From contig JAXBDG010000013.1 in NCBI GenBank assembly GCA_036320915.1, forward strand, positions 682,001 through 746,000: 64,000 bases of DNA, read 5' to 3'. The notes below the pieces were generated by a model. The model was not told the origin of the DNA and ran no database searches. It worked only from the letters and a program-made list of their open reading frames with translations. This stretch comes from Linnemannia elongata. Its lineage: Eukaryota > Mortierellomycota > Mortierellomycetes > Mortierellales > Mortierellaceae. The translations under genes and the position numbers were made by a program. Below, one piece after another: positions 1 to 19,431 of the stretch. How positions within the stretch are numbered: the first letter of the stretch is position 1; each line of letters begins with the position of its first letter.

Positions 1-22
1 CCTCATTTCTATTTGTAAATAG

Positions 23-1951
23 GATCTTCGTAATCATGGAGAGAGCGGGCATTCAGAGGAACACGATTATGCCAACATGGTCAACGATGTGGTGCACTTC
101 TTGAAGGAACAGTCCGTGGATAAGCCTATCGTCATTGGACATTCTATGTAAGGCTGGATTTCTCCTATTTTTCGTTTTAGGAGTCTTAAAGCAAAAGCAA
201 GGAGGATATTCTTGGGAAAGCATCAATGGATCTATTGCGAACCATAGGCCGCAGAAGGACCGAACAGAGGAAGTGTCCATAGAAAAACAAAGGCGAATTC
301 ACAGAGAATGAATGAGACGAGATCTGCATTAAAACACCTTGGGACTGTATCGTAGGAATAGGGGAAGGAGACAAGGACGCAAGAAGAGGCACAGACAGCA
401 AAGGCAAGGACAAGGGACAATGGACAAAGATAAAGGCAGGAACAAAGACAAGTACGCAGGCACAGATTCAGGAACAATGGACGAAAAGGGAGTCCTTCCA
501 TGGGAGGACACGCGGATAAAAAAAAACACAAGCATGCCATAGGCGCCTCAACTTGAGGGGGTGGATGGGATGAAACCACAAACAGGAGCAGGAACAGGAA
601 AGGAACAAGAAAAGGAACAGGAAAAGGAACAGGACAGTACAGGACAGGACAGGGCAGGGCAGGGCAGGACGAAAGGGGGGATCGTAAAAAAAGGGAAAAA
701 AGAGGACCTGCATTGCAATAAACAAACGCAGGGCCTGAATGCAACAAATAAGCAAAGCTGCACAGTGACCGCATCGAGCTCGGGATGTGGTTTTCTTCTC
801 TTCGGGACGTAAAAAACAAGAGACGGATCGATTGTCAATCGGACTGGAGAGAGAGAGATGGAGATGAATGGATAAAGGAAGGATGATTGAGAGTCTACAT
901 TCTTTCCTGTCCCCTACCACAGATGTCCTAACCAGCGTTCATACGAACCTTATCTTTTTTTGTATCATATGTAAATATGTAGGGGGGGCAAAGTGGCGAT
1001 GAATTTGGCATTGAAGCACGCTGCACACTTGGACCGACTGGTCGTCGTTGATATGGCGCCCGTCAAGGTCAAGCTGTCGACCGAGTTTGCGAAATATGTC
1101 GGATCCATGAAGGAGATCCAGGACGCAAATGTGAAGAAACAGTCCGAGGCCGATACTATCATGAAGAAGACTGTCTCCGTAAGCCACCCTTTTTTGCCGT
1201 CATATTCATGTGGAAGGTCAATGAGGTGATTATTCTGTATCCCAAGCTAACGCCACCATTTGTCTTTCTGTAGGACTTGGGAGTGCGCCAGTTTCTGTTG
1301 ACAAACTTGAAGAGAGACGCCACAGGGGACGGATACAGTTTCCGGATCCCCTTCGAAACCTTAGGCAACTCGCTCGAGAAGCTGGGCCATTTTGATTTCG
1401 TCCCTGGACAGGACAAGTTTGACGGCAAGGTGCTATTTATTAGGGGCGTTAAGTCCAAGTATATCATGGAGAAGGAGATGGAGGCGATTCGGTCATTCTT
1501 CCCTCAGGCCAGGATTGAGAGTCTTGACACTGGACATTGGGGTAAGTGTGGTTTTGATTTAAGCAAAGGATCAATTGAAGGATTGAGGATTGGGATTGGG
1601 GAATTGGCATGCGCATGTCAGGAATGGCAAGGAAGGACAAAAAAATACAAACAAAAAGGAGTAAAGTAATTGGCTAATTGATCATGACCATGGACCATGG
1701 GAGGGGAAGAAGGCAGGAGAGGCAGGGATGGACAGGGATAGGAGAGAAGGACAGACAGGGAAGGACAGGGGGTGGACAGAGACAGACGGAGAGGGATGAT
1801 TGTAGGACAAAACCTTTTTCTCCCCTTCTCCACCCATCTCTCTCTCTTTCTCCCCTGCTTCTTTCCCCATGGACGACATATTCCTGATCTGATCTGCACG
1901 CTGACATTTTTTGTTTTTGTTTGTTGCGTTGTGTGTGTTGTATATCTTTTT

Positions 1952-1982
<31 letters not shown>

Positions 1983-2210
1983 CTTTTCTTTGGCATGCAT
2001 GCAAGTAAAAAACTAACCACACTTCCTTCCTTCCCCCTCTTTTTTTGTTTGTTTGTATATGTTTGTTTTCCCTCCTTTTTTGTATTCCTTTGTTTTTGCA
2101 TCCCCTGCACCTTCGTAAAATGTATGACGACGTCGTACATATCATATAGTTCATGCCGAGAAGCCCGAGGAGTTCTTGAAGCTCGTCACAGACTTTGCTA
2201 TCGAGAAGTG

Positions 2211-2211
<1 letters not shown>
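23..2211 (+). CDS. ABHD11-type alpha/beta hydrolase, 5' part outside window
   Basis: Exons 23-147, 983-1178, 1274-1541 and 2150-2211 give 216 residues. An acceptor AG at 21-22 shows that earlier exons lie outside the window. All junctions are GT-AG and keep frame. The protein starts in the segment DLRNHGESGHS and reaches the nucleophile elbow GHSMGG, which is split by the first intron. The C-terminal GHWVHAEKP carries the expected catalytic histidine. This order matches the mitochondrial serine hydrolase ABHD11 and yeast Imo32-type proteins. The family acts in the mitochondrial matrix; a specific substrate cannot be read here. Introns 1 (835 nt, with GGAACA-like purine repeats) and 3 (608 nt, with a T-run near 1950-1980) are long for a fungus. 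The TGA stop runs straight into an A-run (2211-2241). Family is confident; the substrate is unknown. Confidence 0.93.
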
Positions 2212-2241
<30 letters not shown>

Positions 2242-2243
<2 letters not shown>

Positions 2244-2704
2244 AGAAAAACCACCATTGCCCCAATCCTTCCCATCCCCCTATAGACTTTTCCGCATCCG
2301 TATCTCATCCCCAATAGACTTCTTACCATTCAATTCAGCCTATCCTCCATTTAATGTATTCAATCAATGGTATCATTGAGTCAATCTTACCATTGAGTCA
2401 GTGATTTTTTCAATCCCAACTTTTCCCAACTACACCCATCCACTATCAAACCATTGCAACGACGAGCATAAATACAATAGGCAGATAGAAAAATATTTAG
2501 AACGCCACTAGCATGTCTTCCTATTTCCCGCCACAAAAAAAAATACACATCCTGTCGGACTGATCATTTGAGGTCAAAAAAAGAGATGCATAGGAAAGGG
2601 TAGAGAAAAGTGCTCACTATTTTTGCATCATTGCATGGCTTTAGGCGGGAAAAAGGAAAAAGCATGGACCATGGCTCAGAATCGAAAACGACACACGACG
2701 CAAC

Positions 2705-2749
<45 letters not shown>

Positions 2750-5450
2750 AGCATGGATGGGTAGGTGGGTTGCAGCGTTGTAATTGTTGTTTTTGTTGTT
2801 TGGCCCTTTGGCTGTGTTCCAATTTTTTTTTTGGGATGGAGCATTGGGTTGGTAGGGTTGGTTGGGAGGCTGGGCAATGGGGTCAGCATATAAAGAATTG
2901 AATGAAAAGATTGAATGGAACTAAAATCACGGCGCTCTCGGGATCTGAAAGAAGGGGGTTCCAGAACCTTGACAAGTCTTTGGACAGTTCTAGTGAAGAA
3001 AAAGAGAGAAGAAGGAGGCTGAAAGAATCTACTACAAATGAATGCGACACAACGTAAGCACACAAGTTGGAGCGAAAATGACAAGAGGAAGGAAGAGGAA
3101 CTAGGTTAGGTTTCATACAATGTCTTTTTTCTCTTGAAGCATGTCTCAAATGGTGAAGAGAAAAAAAATATTCAGTCTCAACCCTCCTTGACCCTCAAAT
3201 GTGGATCAGCCGACCCAGAAGATGCGCCAGAGGGACGATGATCGAGTTGAAAGGATGGGTGTTCATACTGTTGTTTAGAAAGGCATCTTGAAGTACGGTG
3301 TTATTGGGGAGCGTCATGGAGAGCTCCAATTGAGCTAATCGGCTACTTTGAATAGGTCACGTTTTTCACTGAACCTTGGAATGAAGGGAGGCCACGTAAG
3401 TCTGGACAAATGATGGTGCCTTGGATGTGGTGATGGGTGATCCATGGGGACCATGGAGATCACATATACGAGTTACAAGAGGAGTTCTGGAAACGAAGGA
3501 AGAAAAGAGGGTTCAACGACTGATTAAAGCCAACGGACGAATCACAGAAGTCATGAAGATGAAAAGGGCAGGGCCTAGAAGGAAGGGAATGACACAAGGA
3601 ACACTTACAATGAAAGAAAGTTGCGCAGATGTAGCCGAGCAAAAATGAAGACGAGAACATCATTCGAACAAGAGGCAAAGAAGAAGAATTTGAACGGAAT
3701 GAGATAAAAAAAAAAAATAGAAACGATATGAATCGTGACGAATGAGCGTTCAGCCACACCCAAGGGTATGGCTAGAAAAAAAGCCGTTTACAGTCTCCGT
3801 TCCGTCGTAATATGTAAACAAAATGAAAGAGAATGTCGAGGACCCATCTCTGTCAGTCCGCCTGCCCTGTATCTCATTGGACTCCTTTCAGCGCTGTTCC
3901 TGGAAGAAGAAGGTGACTATTGCTAATACAATACTCAACATCTTATTCAGTCGCATATAATTGTGCCGATCGGTTAGTCGTATGTCGTGGCCAGTCAGTC
4001 AGTCGGATGGTCATCATGAGCCAGACCCGGAGGATGGTTGATCCCAGATGACCTCTTTACATCAGAAAAGGGAGAGAGAAAGTGGGACTGTAAGAGGGAA
4101 GGAGTGAAAGGGGAAGAAAGGAAGGGGGAATCCAAGCGCGGCAAAGAATGGGAAAAAGAAATGGAAAAGTAGGGCATAACCTGAAGACTTGCTAAATAGA
4201 CTCCAGGCATTGAATTTTGTGTTTGCCTCTTGCTGGGATGTCGTGGCACCTTCTTTTTGTCACCCTTGTTTTTCCCGATTCCTGGCTGTGTATGATAACA
4301 AAGGTACAAAGCGCTGGAAAGGGTTGGGGAGACGATGGGGGACGTCTCAAGGGAAGCATGGAGGGACAAGAAAAAATAAAACCAAGAATGGATGCATGCA
4401 GGCCGATGTTGAGCCAAATTGTGGCCCTGTCGCGGTATGGATTTTTTTCATTGTCTCCGCATGGTACAAGACACAACAAAAAAGAGAGCGGAATAAAGAA
4501 ACGAGCATTTGCGACGAAGAAAGTTGGCAAAGGGGGAGGATGTGAGATGGGAGTCGGATGATGACAATCCTTGCTGGTGAACAAACGCAACGATTGAATA
4601 GCCAACATGACTCTTTCTATTCAACAACTAACGACAAAACATAAACAAACAACAAAACGCACATTGTGCTGGTGGCAAAGAAAGTCTATTGATCGCACCT
4701 GCTGCCTTTTGGAAAAAAAAAAGAGTAAGAAAAATTTTTCCCGCCATTTTTTTTTTCATTTCCCATTTGCTCTCATTTCATCCCTTGTCGGATAGAAAAG
4801 AGGGAGAAGGGGAAGGGAGGCAAGAGAAAGAGGTCGAGGACGAGGAAACGTAAGGGAGGGAGGGTAGGAACGAAAAGAGAGGGGGGTCAGCATAGGAAAC
4901 TGTAGTAGAATCCCAATACAAACGACCATTAATCTAAAAAGAAGAGAAACCTACCCCCATCTTTCGAATAATAATCACTATTCGGCCCATCCACTCAATC
5001 ATTCAGTCATTCAATCATTCACTTTTATCGTTTAGTCTTTCGTAATGAAAAGAAAAGCTACTTATCGCTATTGTGAAGAAAATGTAAGCAACGTTGGGGG
5101 TGTCAGGAGAAGAAGAAGAGCAGGGGAGGGGCCCAGACGAAGAGGCATTACGCAGGATATGTTAAGCCGATGTGGGATGACTGACAGGGACCATGACCCG
5201 CGTGTTTTTTTTGCGCGATGTCTTCATCCTGTCTACAACGATTCTGATTGCTTATGGTCTCAATGATGACTGTGGTACAAAAGGGTATACTGTGGTTAGA
5301 AAGTGTATAGAAGAATGAGCACATGCATGTGCGCACAAGAAGTTTTGAAGGCGGTGAAGCGAGCGAGAACGAGCAAGACGTCGAGAAGAGAGAAGATAAT
5401 GATACTGCGTCTCCATCGATCAATGCTTGCTGTTGTTGAATAGAGTGATG
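2242..5450. other. Spacer without a supportable gene
   Basis: I see no gene model that closes here. The stretch holds a 42-A run (2706-2747), several shorter A/T runs and a GA tract near 5466. Two short open segments read protein-like. One lies on the minus strand at about 3195-3360 and ends in LLGRLIHI. The other lies on the plus strand at about 5310-5439 and ends in three cysteines. Neither can be extended with convincing splice sites, so they are not called. Confidence 0.5.
2706..2747. repeat. 42-nt poly-A run
   Basis: Uninterrupted A run in the spacer downstream of the ABHD11-type gene, and one of the longest homopolymers in the window. No poly-A-tailed retroelement body is visible next to it. 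Confidence 0.95.
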
Positions 5451-5539
5451 CCCCGAGAAGAGAATTGGAGAGAGAGAGAGAGAGAGAGATTGGGTGAGGG
5501 ACTACAAATTGTTTTCTAGTCTTATTTTTTTGGGATTGC

Positions 5540-6985
5540 TATTATATTATTGATTCTTTCTTCCTTTCTGTTCCATTTCATTCCTCTTTTTTTCATTTCT
5601 TCATTTTCTTCCCTTCTTACGTTCTCTCTCTTCTCCTTTCCTCTTCTTTCATAATCCAAACATCCCTCTTTAACAACCCTTTTCTACTCGTAGTCGTAGT
5701 AGTACTAATAATCATTGTAGGATTAGCAGCAACAAACCATTGCCATTTAGCCTTTATTCGAATCCATCACCTTTTTGACAGGTAAGAGCAATATCGGTCA
5801 GGTTGTTTGTGAGTTTGACAACGAACGTTTTTTTTTTTAACCCTTTTCATCAGTTCGTCAGGCCATGAGTTGTTGGCCGTTTTCTTTTGATTGATTGATT
5901 GTTGATGAATGAGAGAATGAATGAGTGGAGGTCCGGTGGTCTCGCAATCAATTTTTTTTTCTTCTTGTTCTTGATGTTCATATTCGCTGTCCACTTCTCC
6001 TTATCCCCCCCCATCCCCCCCACCCCCCACCCCCCCTTCCTCTCTCTTCATCAAACAACCCGATCCACTACCCACATTTCTTTCATACCCTTTTTTTTTT
6101 CTTCTTTTCGCTTCTTTTTTTCTTTTCGTTCATTTCGGTTTTGATTTCCCTCTCTCTCCTCTCACTTTTTTTCTTTTCCACCCTTTTTTTTTTTTTTTTT
6201 TTTTTCCTTTTCTCTCGTTTCTTTCTTTCCCGCGACCACATCCTCGCTCATTCACTCCTTCACTCTTTCACTCTTTCACTCTTTTACTCTTTTACTCTTT
6301 TAATCTTTTACTCTTATACTCTTATACTCTTTCACCCACTCACTCCATCCAACTCACTCGCGCGCTCACCTCTCTCTTCCTCTCTTTCTCTCTTTTCACT
6401 CATCTCACCTTTCCTCCCCTATCCCCCCATATCCCATCCCATCATTCCCCTCTTTCCCTCTTTCTCCTTCATCACCATCATCATCACACATCAACATCCC
6501 TCTCTCTTTTTGTTCCTTTCTTTCTTTCTTTCTTTCTTTCTTTTCTTTTCTTTCCTTCTTTCCCTTTTTCTTCCTTCTCTTTCTCCTTCCCTTCCCTTCC
6601 TTTCCTTCCCTTCCCTTCCCTTCCCTTCCCTTCCCTTTTTCCCTATTCTCTTTTCATCGCATCGCATCCCTTCCCATCATCACTATCATCGCCACCCTTC
6701 CCTTCTGTCCTACTATTCCTGTAATTCTTTCCTTTTTCTTTTTTCTCCCCTTCTTTCTTCTCTCTCCTTCTGCAAAGTACACCCTACATACATTCTCGTT
6801 GACTCGAATTTTTTTTTCTTTTTTTCCCGCCCACCCTTCGTCCCACTAATAGCATTCATCACATTTTTTTTTCCTTCTTTCATTCTTTCAATATCATAAC
6901 CCACTTTTCTTCAGAGGAAATCGTCAACTACAACAATATCAACAACAATCTCATTCATCCTTCCTCTTCTTATTCTCTTCTTCTC
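5540..6985. repeat. About 1.4 kb of pyrimidine-rich DNA
   Basis: The plus strand is almost only C and T. It includes T-runs, TTTC repeats (about 6520-6550), a (TTCCC)n array (about 6586-6636) and CACTCTTT repeats (about 6250-6330). It lies directly upstream of the zinc-finger gene and fits the sense-strand pyrimidine leaders seen at other genes, but is much longer. A 324-residue open frame across it is low-complexity Phe/Leu/Ser and is not a gene. Mirror-like stretches could form triplex DNA; that is inference. Confidence 0.9.
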
Positions 6986-7187
6986 TTTGTTTCCAGTCAG
7001 ACTGACTAACACACAAACAGCCAGCCAGACAACCAGCCCCTACTTGATTGACCGAAACAACAGTATCAATAACAACAACAAGAACAACAGCAACCATCCC
7101 ATCCAAACCACAGTAACCAAAAAAAAAAACCAAAAAACAAAAACAACAACACAAACAACTAAAAAATATAAGCCTGACTTGAGAGAG

Positions 7188-14516
<7,329 letters not shown>

Positions 14517-14793
14517 TTAATCCCTGTCAATATGTTCTGTATTTCTTTTTTATTACTACTACTCCTACTACTACTATTACCTTACCTTACCTTTTTTTTT
14601 TTTTTTTTTTTGCTAAAACTATCCATCATTTGTATGTCTTCCATTTTTTTTCCTTCTTGTTTTCCATTCCTTCTTCACGACTCGTTGTGTTTCATTGCTC
14701 CACCGCGCGCCTTTTTTCTCCATTTGTTTGTCTTACCGTCGTCTGCTTATTCTTTTCTGTACTCGCTGCTGTTCTTTCATTCTTTGCCGTTTC

Positions 14794-14826
<33 letters not shown>

Positions 14827-15517
14827 CGTTTCTGTACCATTCGTACCCGCCATTCACTATCAATCTATGCCATCAATCCAAACGTCCCTTTAACCTTCTC
14901 ACCTTGTTCGTTCGTTCGTTCGTTGTTATTTTCGTCAAGTTTCAAGAAAAAGTTATTTCAAACCAAATCCAATCTAATCCAACGCCTATTCATCACGTCC
15001 CAAGAACCGGTCTTTCGCGATCCATTTTTCTCTCATTTTGTAATGCACATTACGACGTCCAATGTTGATGTTTTCCTCTATGATCCTCCTATTGCAAAGA
15101 ACTGTCCCTCCCCCCCCCCCCTCTCTCTTACCCTCTAAACCGCACTCTCAATTCTACTCTTAGCACTTCACTTTCAGATCATTTTTAAACAAAATACGTA
15201 ATTCTTAATATCTAATGTTCTTTATTTTCTGCTGTTGGATTGTCACATAAACGGAGGACGGATATGTTATGCTCTGGTTCACAGTTTTTCGTTCGTTTTT
15301 CGAGTCTTACGTTTTCTATTACAAAAATCAATAAAAGTTTATGACTGCGTTGTCGTTTGCATACTTTTTTTTTTTTTTTTTGTATTATTATTGTTTGTTA
15401 TTTGGGTTTGGAGTGAGTGCTGCAATGATATATGTAGGTGTTTGTGTGTCGCGTTTCAAGGTATCTGAGAGTGGAGAAGAGCGAGTGTGTTTGTGTAAAA
15501 GTGGGAGCAATTCATTT
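14517..15517. other. Convergent spacer between the zinc-finger and MEMO1-type genes
   Basis: 1.0 kb holding the 3' ends of two converging genes. It contains T-runs (about 14591-14611 and 14798-14826) and AATAAA-like sequence near 15328. Open frames here are Phe/Ser-rich products of the T-runs. I see no gene. Confidence 0.6.
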
Positions 15518-17575
15518 TTACAGCTGCTGGACAAAGGCAGAAGCATAAGAAACGCTCGAATCCAATGTCGAAAGTACATGACTCGACTGAGAGTAATGCA
15601 CAAACCGAATGCGATAACTCTTCTCAGCATGCTGTTGTTGTTGTTGTTGTTGTTGTTGATGCTCCAGAGCAGCCAAGAGGACACCAATGGGGTGTCTTCC
15701 ACAGATAGTGTTCTTGGTCCGAGCAAGGTAACGACAGAACTCGCCATGGTCCCGCTTCTCGATCGTCTCCATCCCTTCACGGTCCAGATGTTCAATCGAT
15801 TCATGAATCTTACGCACTCCCTCGGTTGGGATAAAGTTCTTCTTGCCACCCTTTCTTGGTGCGAGACTCTCAATCACTGAGGATGGGTTGTCGTCGGCTG
15901 CATAGTATGTGTAATCGAACCGTGTTCCCCTATTTTTTTTCGTTGGATTTCGAGTTGCGCATGAATTAAGAAAGAAAAAAAAAAAAAGGCAAAAGTTAGG
16001 TCAGCGCGTAAATGCGATACCACATGGGCAAAACGGAGACGTTAGTATTTTAGTATTTTCTATTTTTTCTTTTCTTTTCCTTATCCCTTCCCATCCTTTG
16101 CAAAGTTCCCGAGAGGGAAGCCAATCCTTATATTACATGCATGTCTGCCATTTCTATTCAATAGTCTGCGCCCACCCTGTCTAATGCATACTGTTTCAAT
16201 GGTGCAAGAAAAAGAACCCGGAAAAAATAACACGGAAAACTAGATCTGGGCCCTTTGACCTTGTGCCTTTTCTCCCATTCGCCCTCCATCTTACCTTCCC
16301 AGGCACCCCTTCCAATCCCATCCCACCTTCCCTATCCTTTTGTTCCCTCCTCCTCCTCCTCCTCCCACTTTCCACTTCCCTCGCCCTCTCCCTCCTCTCA
16401 TTTACCTCACTCCCAATACTCACACTCTCAATATTCACTCTCAACAATCTCAACAAAAGGAAACCTTACCAGTGACAAAAGTCGCTTGAGACAATAAAGA
16501 GGTTCCGTGGATCGTCCAGATAAGGCGCCAAGATCTTTCCGTAGCTCTGCTCCGAGGCCTTGTTGAGTGCTCCGACCAGGATGGGCACGATCCTGACCTC
16601 ATCAATGTGATCCTCAAAGACCTTGTAGACATAGGGTAGGTGCATCTCGATACTGTGTTCGTCCTCATCCGTGTCTCGCGACATTGTCTCGAATTCACCC
16701 GTCTTTTGCAGTTCCTTGTTTACTATATGCGTGTGGAAAAGAAAACGGTTGATGTGTTTTAGTTGAGGGGGCCTTTGAGCGACAGATTAAACCAAGAGGA
16801 GTGCAATTCAGTCGGATTCCCGTGTTGTTTATGATTTACTAGCTTGGTCAATGATCAAGTCACCGAGGGGAGTTTCGTAACGGACGCATTTCGTTAGAGC
16901 ACATCCTCTTAAGTAGACATGATGTGATGGTCCGAGGATAAAGACGCGTTTGCTGTTAAATTTCCGCTCGCACAGATATATAAAAAAAAAAAAAAAAAAA
17001 AAATATGCGCGTGATCAGTCCCCTTATCCTTGAACACATGAATTATGCCAAGAGACGTAGTAATGGCAACAGCAGGAAGGGATAAACCATCCACGATAAC
17101 AAAGTCTTGTTGCCAGAGGTCACTTACAAGAGTTCTGGCTGAATCGTTTTGTAAGCGAATCCTGCGGCCGGTCCACTATAAGAGTATCCGGCATGTCTAA
17201 AATTTTGCGGTAGTGATTTGTGGGAACGACGGCGTGTCAATGACTTGTCTTTGTCCGAGTCAATCAGTCGTGCTGAACATTTATCCGAATAAAAAATAAA
17301 TAAAGGACTCTTACGGCGCAATGATGGCTCGGAGTCCGGGGATGGGGAAAGGGTCCTGTCCTGTTGACGCTTCCTGTCCGGCCTTGTTCAGCCATCCTTC
17401 CAATTGCCTGTCAAGCTCCTTGCCTATTGGCGTTGGAGTATAGAATAGAGTGAATATCATTAGAAAGAGTGAACGAGTCAAGCACAAATACAGGTGGACT
17501 GTGCAAAAGTATTGAGATTCCTTTACCGGTGGCCGAGTACCATGAGCCAGCATGGGAAGCGTTACGTGCACTCAT
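15518..17575 (-). CDS. MEMO1: MEMO1/Mho1 family protein
   Basis: Six exons on the minus strand: 17575-17527, 17423-17315, 17196-17128, 16952-16840, 16722-16470 and 15929-15518, giving 334 residues. The start reads [13 protein letters not shown], like human MEMO1. Conserved blocks in order are [56 protein letters not shown] and a C-terminal DSSVSYASA. Two histidines and the cysteine of CGRHPIG match the residues reported to bind copper in human MEMO1. The family is related in fold to LigB-type dioxygenases and is linked to redox and copper homeostasis and cell motility. An inserted stretch of nine Gln follows GVLLAALEH. Introns are about 100-175 nt except intron 5 (540 nt). The gene is divergent from the next gene across 284 bp. 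Confidence 0.95.
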
Positions 17576-17855
17576 TTTGAACAATGAAGAAAGAGAAAGA
17601 GAAGCAAGGAAGATGGAGTTGTTCGTGGGTGCGGGTGATAGTTTGTGTGTGGGAATGAGGAAGAGCGAGTATGAATGTGGGAGTGTGGGAAAGGCAGAAA
17701 GAGTCCACAGGCAGAGGAGTATCACTCTCACCTTTATTTTTCTGCTCCTTCTCTAACCGCGTGACAGAGTTCGGCAGTCACTCACTCTGCTGCGTTGACT
17801 TCGCCGTATGCTCAAAAATCAATCCTCTTCTCCACGTCTTCTCATCCTTGTCCGA

Positions 17856-17867
17856 ATGAATGAATGA
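17856..17867 (+). promoter_or_regulatory. Three-codon uORF overlapping the start of the next gene
   Basis: ATG-AAT-GAA-TGA begins 4 nt before the predicted start codon at 17860 and ends 5 nt past it, in another frame. The tandem ATGA repeats give two overlapping starts. A scanning ribosome would meet the short frame first, so initiation may be leaky. This is inference from sequence only. Confidence 0.5.
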
Positions 17868-19104
17868 GTCAAAAACTCATCCAGAACTGACAGTCGTCAG
17901 TCGCATTCTCCAACAGGCATCCATCCCTCTCACTCAAGCTCAGTTTGATCAGCAATGGACCTCAACACAACTGCGCACCGCCTTCAACTGGACTCGCCAT
18001 CTCTCAGCTATGTTTCTTGCTCTCGATGATAACCTGTCATCCTTGTCGGCGGGGCAACAAGTCCTGACGCCACAGAGGATCGTCAAGTCTTTTCTAAAGT
18101 CTCGCGAGAGTGCTATTCGACAGTCTCATATCAACATAAATGGCGATAATCACTCGTCGTCTTCGTCTTCGTCATTGTTGACGACACATCTTTTAAGTGC
18201 AGTACTCCTGCCAACCGAATCAGAACTCTTGGATCCGTCGGCTGCACTTCAGAGACGACTGCTGAGTAACTTGGGACTAACCGATATGGCGAGACTCGAG
18301 ATTCTATCTCTCAATTGCTCCCAGCAACAACAACAACGAGATGGGTCTTCGTTTGAGATCAACAGCGACGCCATGGTAAAGCACCATCTCCATACTCAAA
18401 TCCCTGCTCGATAGTCACGCTTAGAGTCCATAGATTAGAAAGCAACGGCACATTGTCTAATTAGTTGTTATTTCTTTTCTCAATTGCATGCCACCAGTCG
18501 ATTATCAAGGAAAATGCGCTGGAGGATTTGATTGCCGGAGCAAGAACTCACTTCTTACATTGGTCGCGGCTCCCAGGGGTTGACCTTTCAGATCTTCAAG
18601 GTATGCGATGTGATTAACTTTGGGAACGGGGAATCGAAATATAAGCGCTTTTCTCATGTAACTTTTTGCTGACTGATTGGTATTAGGTGACATGCTATCG
18701 AACATGACGACCAAGTCGACTAAACAGAGGGCCAAGGCACGTGTGCTATTCAACAGGATAGAAGCGAGTAACGACACGACAATGGAGGTGGAGATGGTGT
18801 TAATCCCGCAGTTACGCAAGTATCTTGAGGTGTCGCGATCTGAGGCCTGGGTAAGTCTATCCGTGATGATTTCGCGTTCCTTATTCTGAATTCCGTCGTG
18901 GTTGTCTGGTTCGTGCAGGTTGACTGATTATCTTTTTTGTGTGCTTTATTGAATGGTCAGGACGTGATATGCGCTTTGTCAGACATGGCCACAAAGGCCA
19001 TTAGGGCACTTTCTATTTCTAGTGCTAGCGCTGAAGGAGTAGAACGAAGCAAGGTAGATTGGGAGGCTGTTGTCGATGCACTGACACGACTCCAGTACGA
19101 GTAA
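17860..19104 (+). CDS. Unrecognised conserved-looking protein, four exons
   Basis: Exons 17860-18375, 18498-18600, 18687-18850 and 18961-19104 give 308 residues; all phases agree. I do not recognise the family. The protein is largely predicted helical (for example LRTAFNWTRHLSAMFLAL and KVDWEAVVDALTRLQ). It has Ser-rich and Gln-rich inserts, no signal peptide, no membrane segment and no obvious catalytic motif. The start is the first in-frame ATG; a stop precedes it. It is divergent from the MEMO1-type gene, so the two may share a promoter. A subunit of some larger complex is possible, but nothing in the sequence names one. Confidence 0.8.
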
Positions 19105-19431
19105 CTGTCTGTTCATGTTGAACAGGCACGCGAAAAATCAAAATAAAAGAAGCGCGCGTGACCGCGTAATCAAAGGTCTGTTTGCATATCCTGGCTGCCT
19201 CTGCACCCAGCCCCTTTTTCAACAATAATTCCCACCCAACGTCGTCATTGTCAACAACCAAACCCCTTTACCTCTTTTCCACTTTCTTCTTCCACTTTCT
19301 TTTTCGTCATTTACACACGACATTCACTCATTTTTACTCTTGCCCATTCAGCATACCCATTTTTTTCCTTTTTCTCACGGACATTCTCCACTTTCACCCT
19401 TCTTTTCTTTTCCGCAATCAACAAAACAACC
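19105..19431. other. Spacer and pyrimidine-rich leader of the LRR gene
   Basis: From about 19190 to the ATG at 19432 the plus strand is dominated by C and T, for example cctctttt and ttttttcctttttctc. This matches the leader style of other genes in the window. No other feature is seen. Confidence 0.6.

Noticed and set aside
3195..3360. Protein-like minus-strand segment ending LLGRLIHI
   Set aside because: About 53 codons are open and look coding, but nearby splice choices give introns of about 32 nt or frame conflicts, so no gene could be built.
5310..5439. Plus-strand segment ending in CCC, like a Rab C-terminus
   Set aside because: No GTPase motifs (GxxxxGK, DTAGQE, NKxD) are found upstream, so the cysteine end is probably chance.
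5925..6899. 324-residue open frame
   Set aside because: It is the translation of the pyrimidine tract: Phe, Leu, Ser and Pro only, with no splice or start context.
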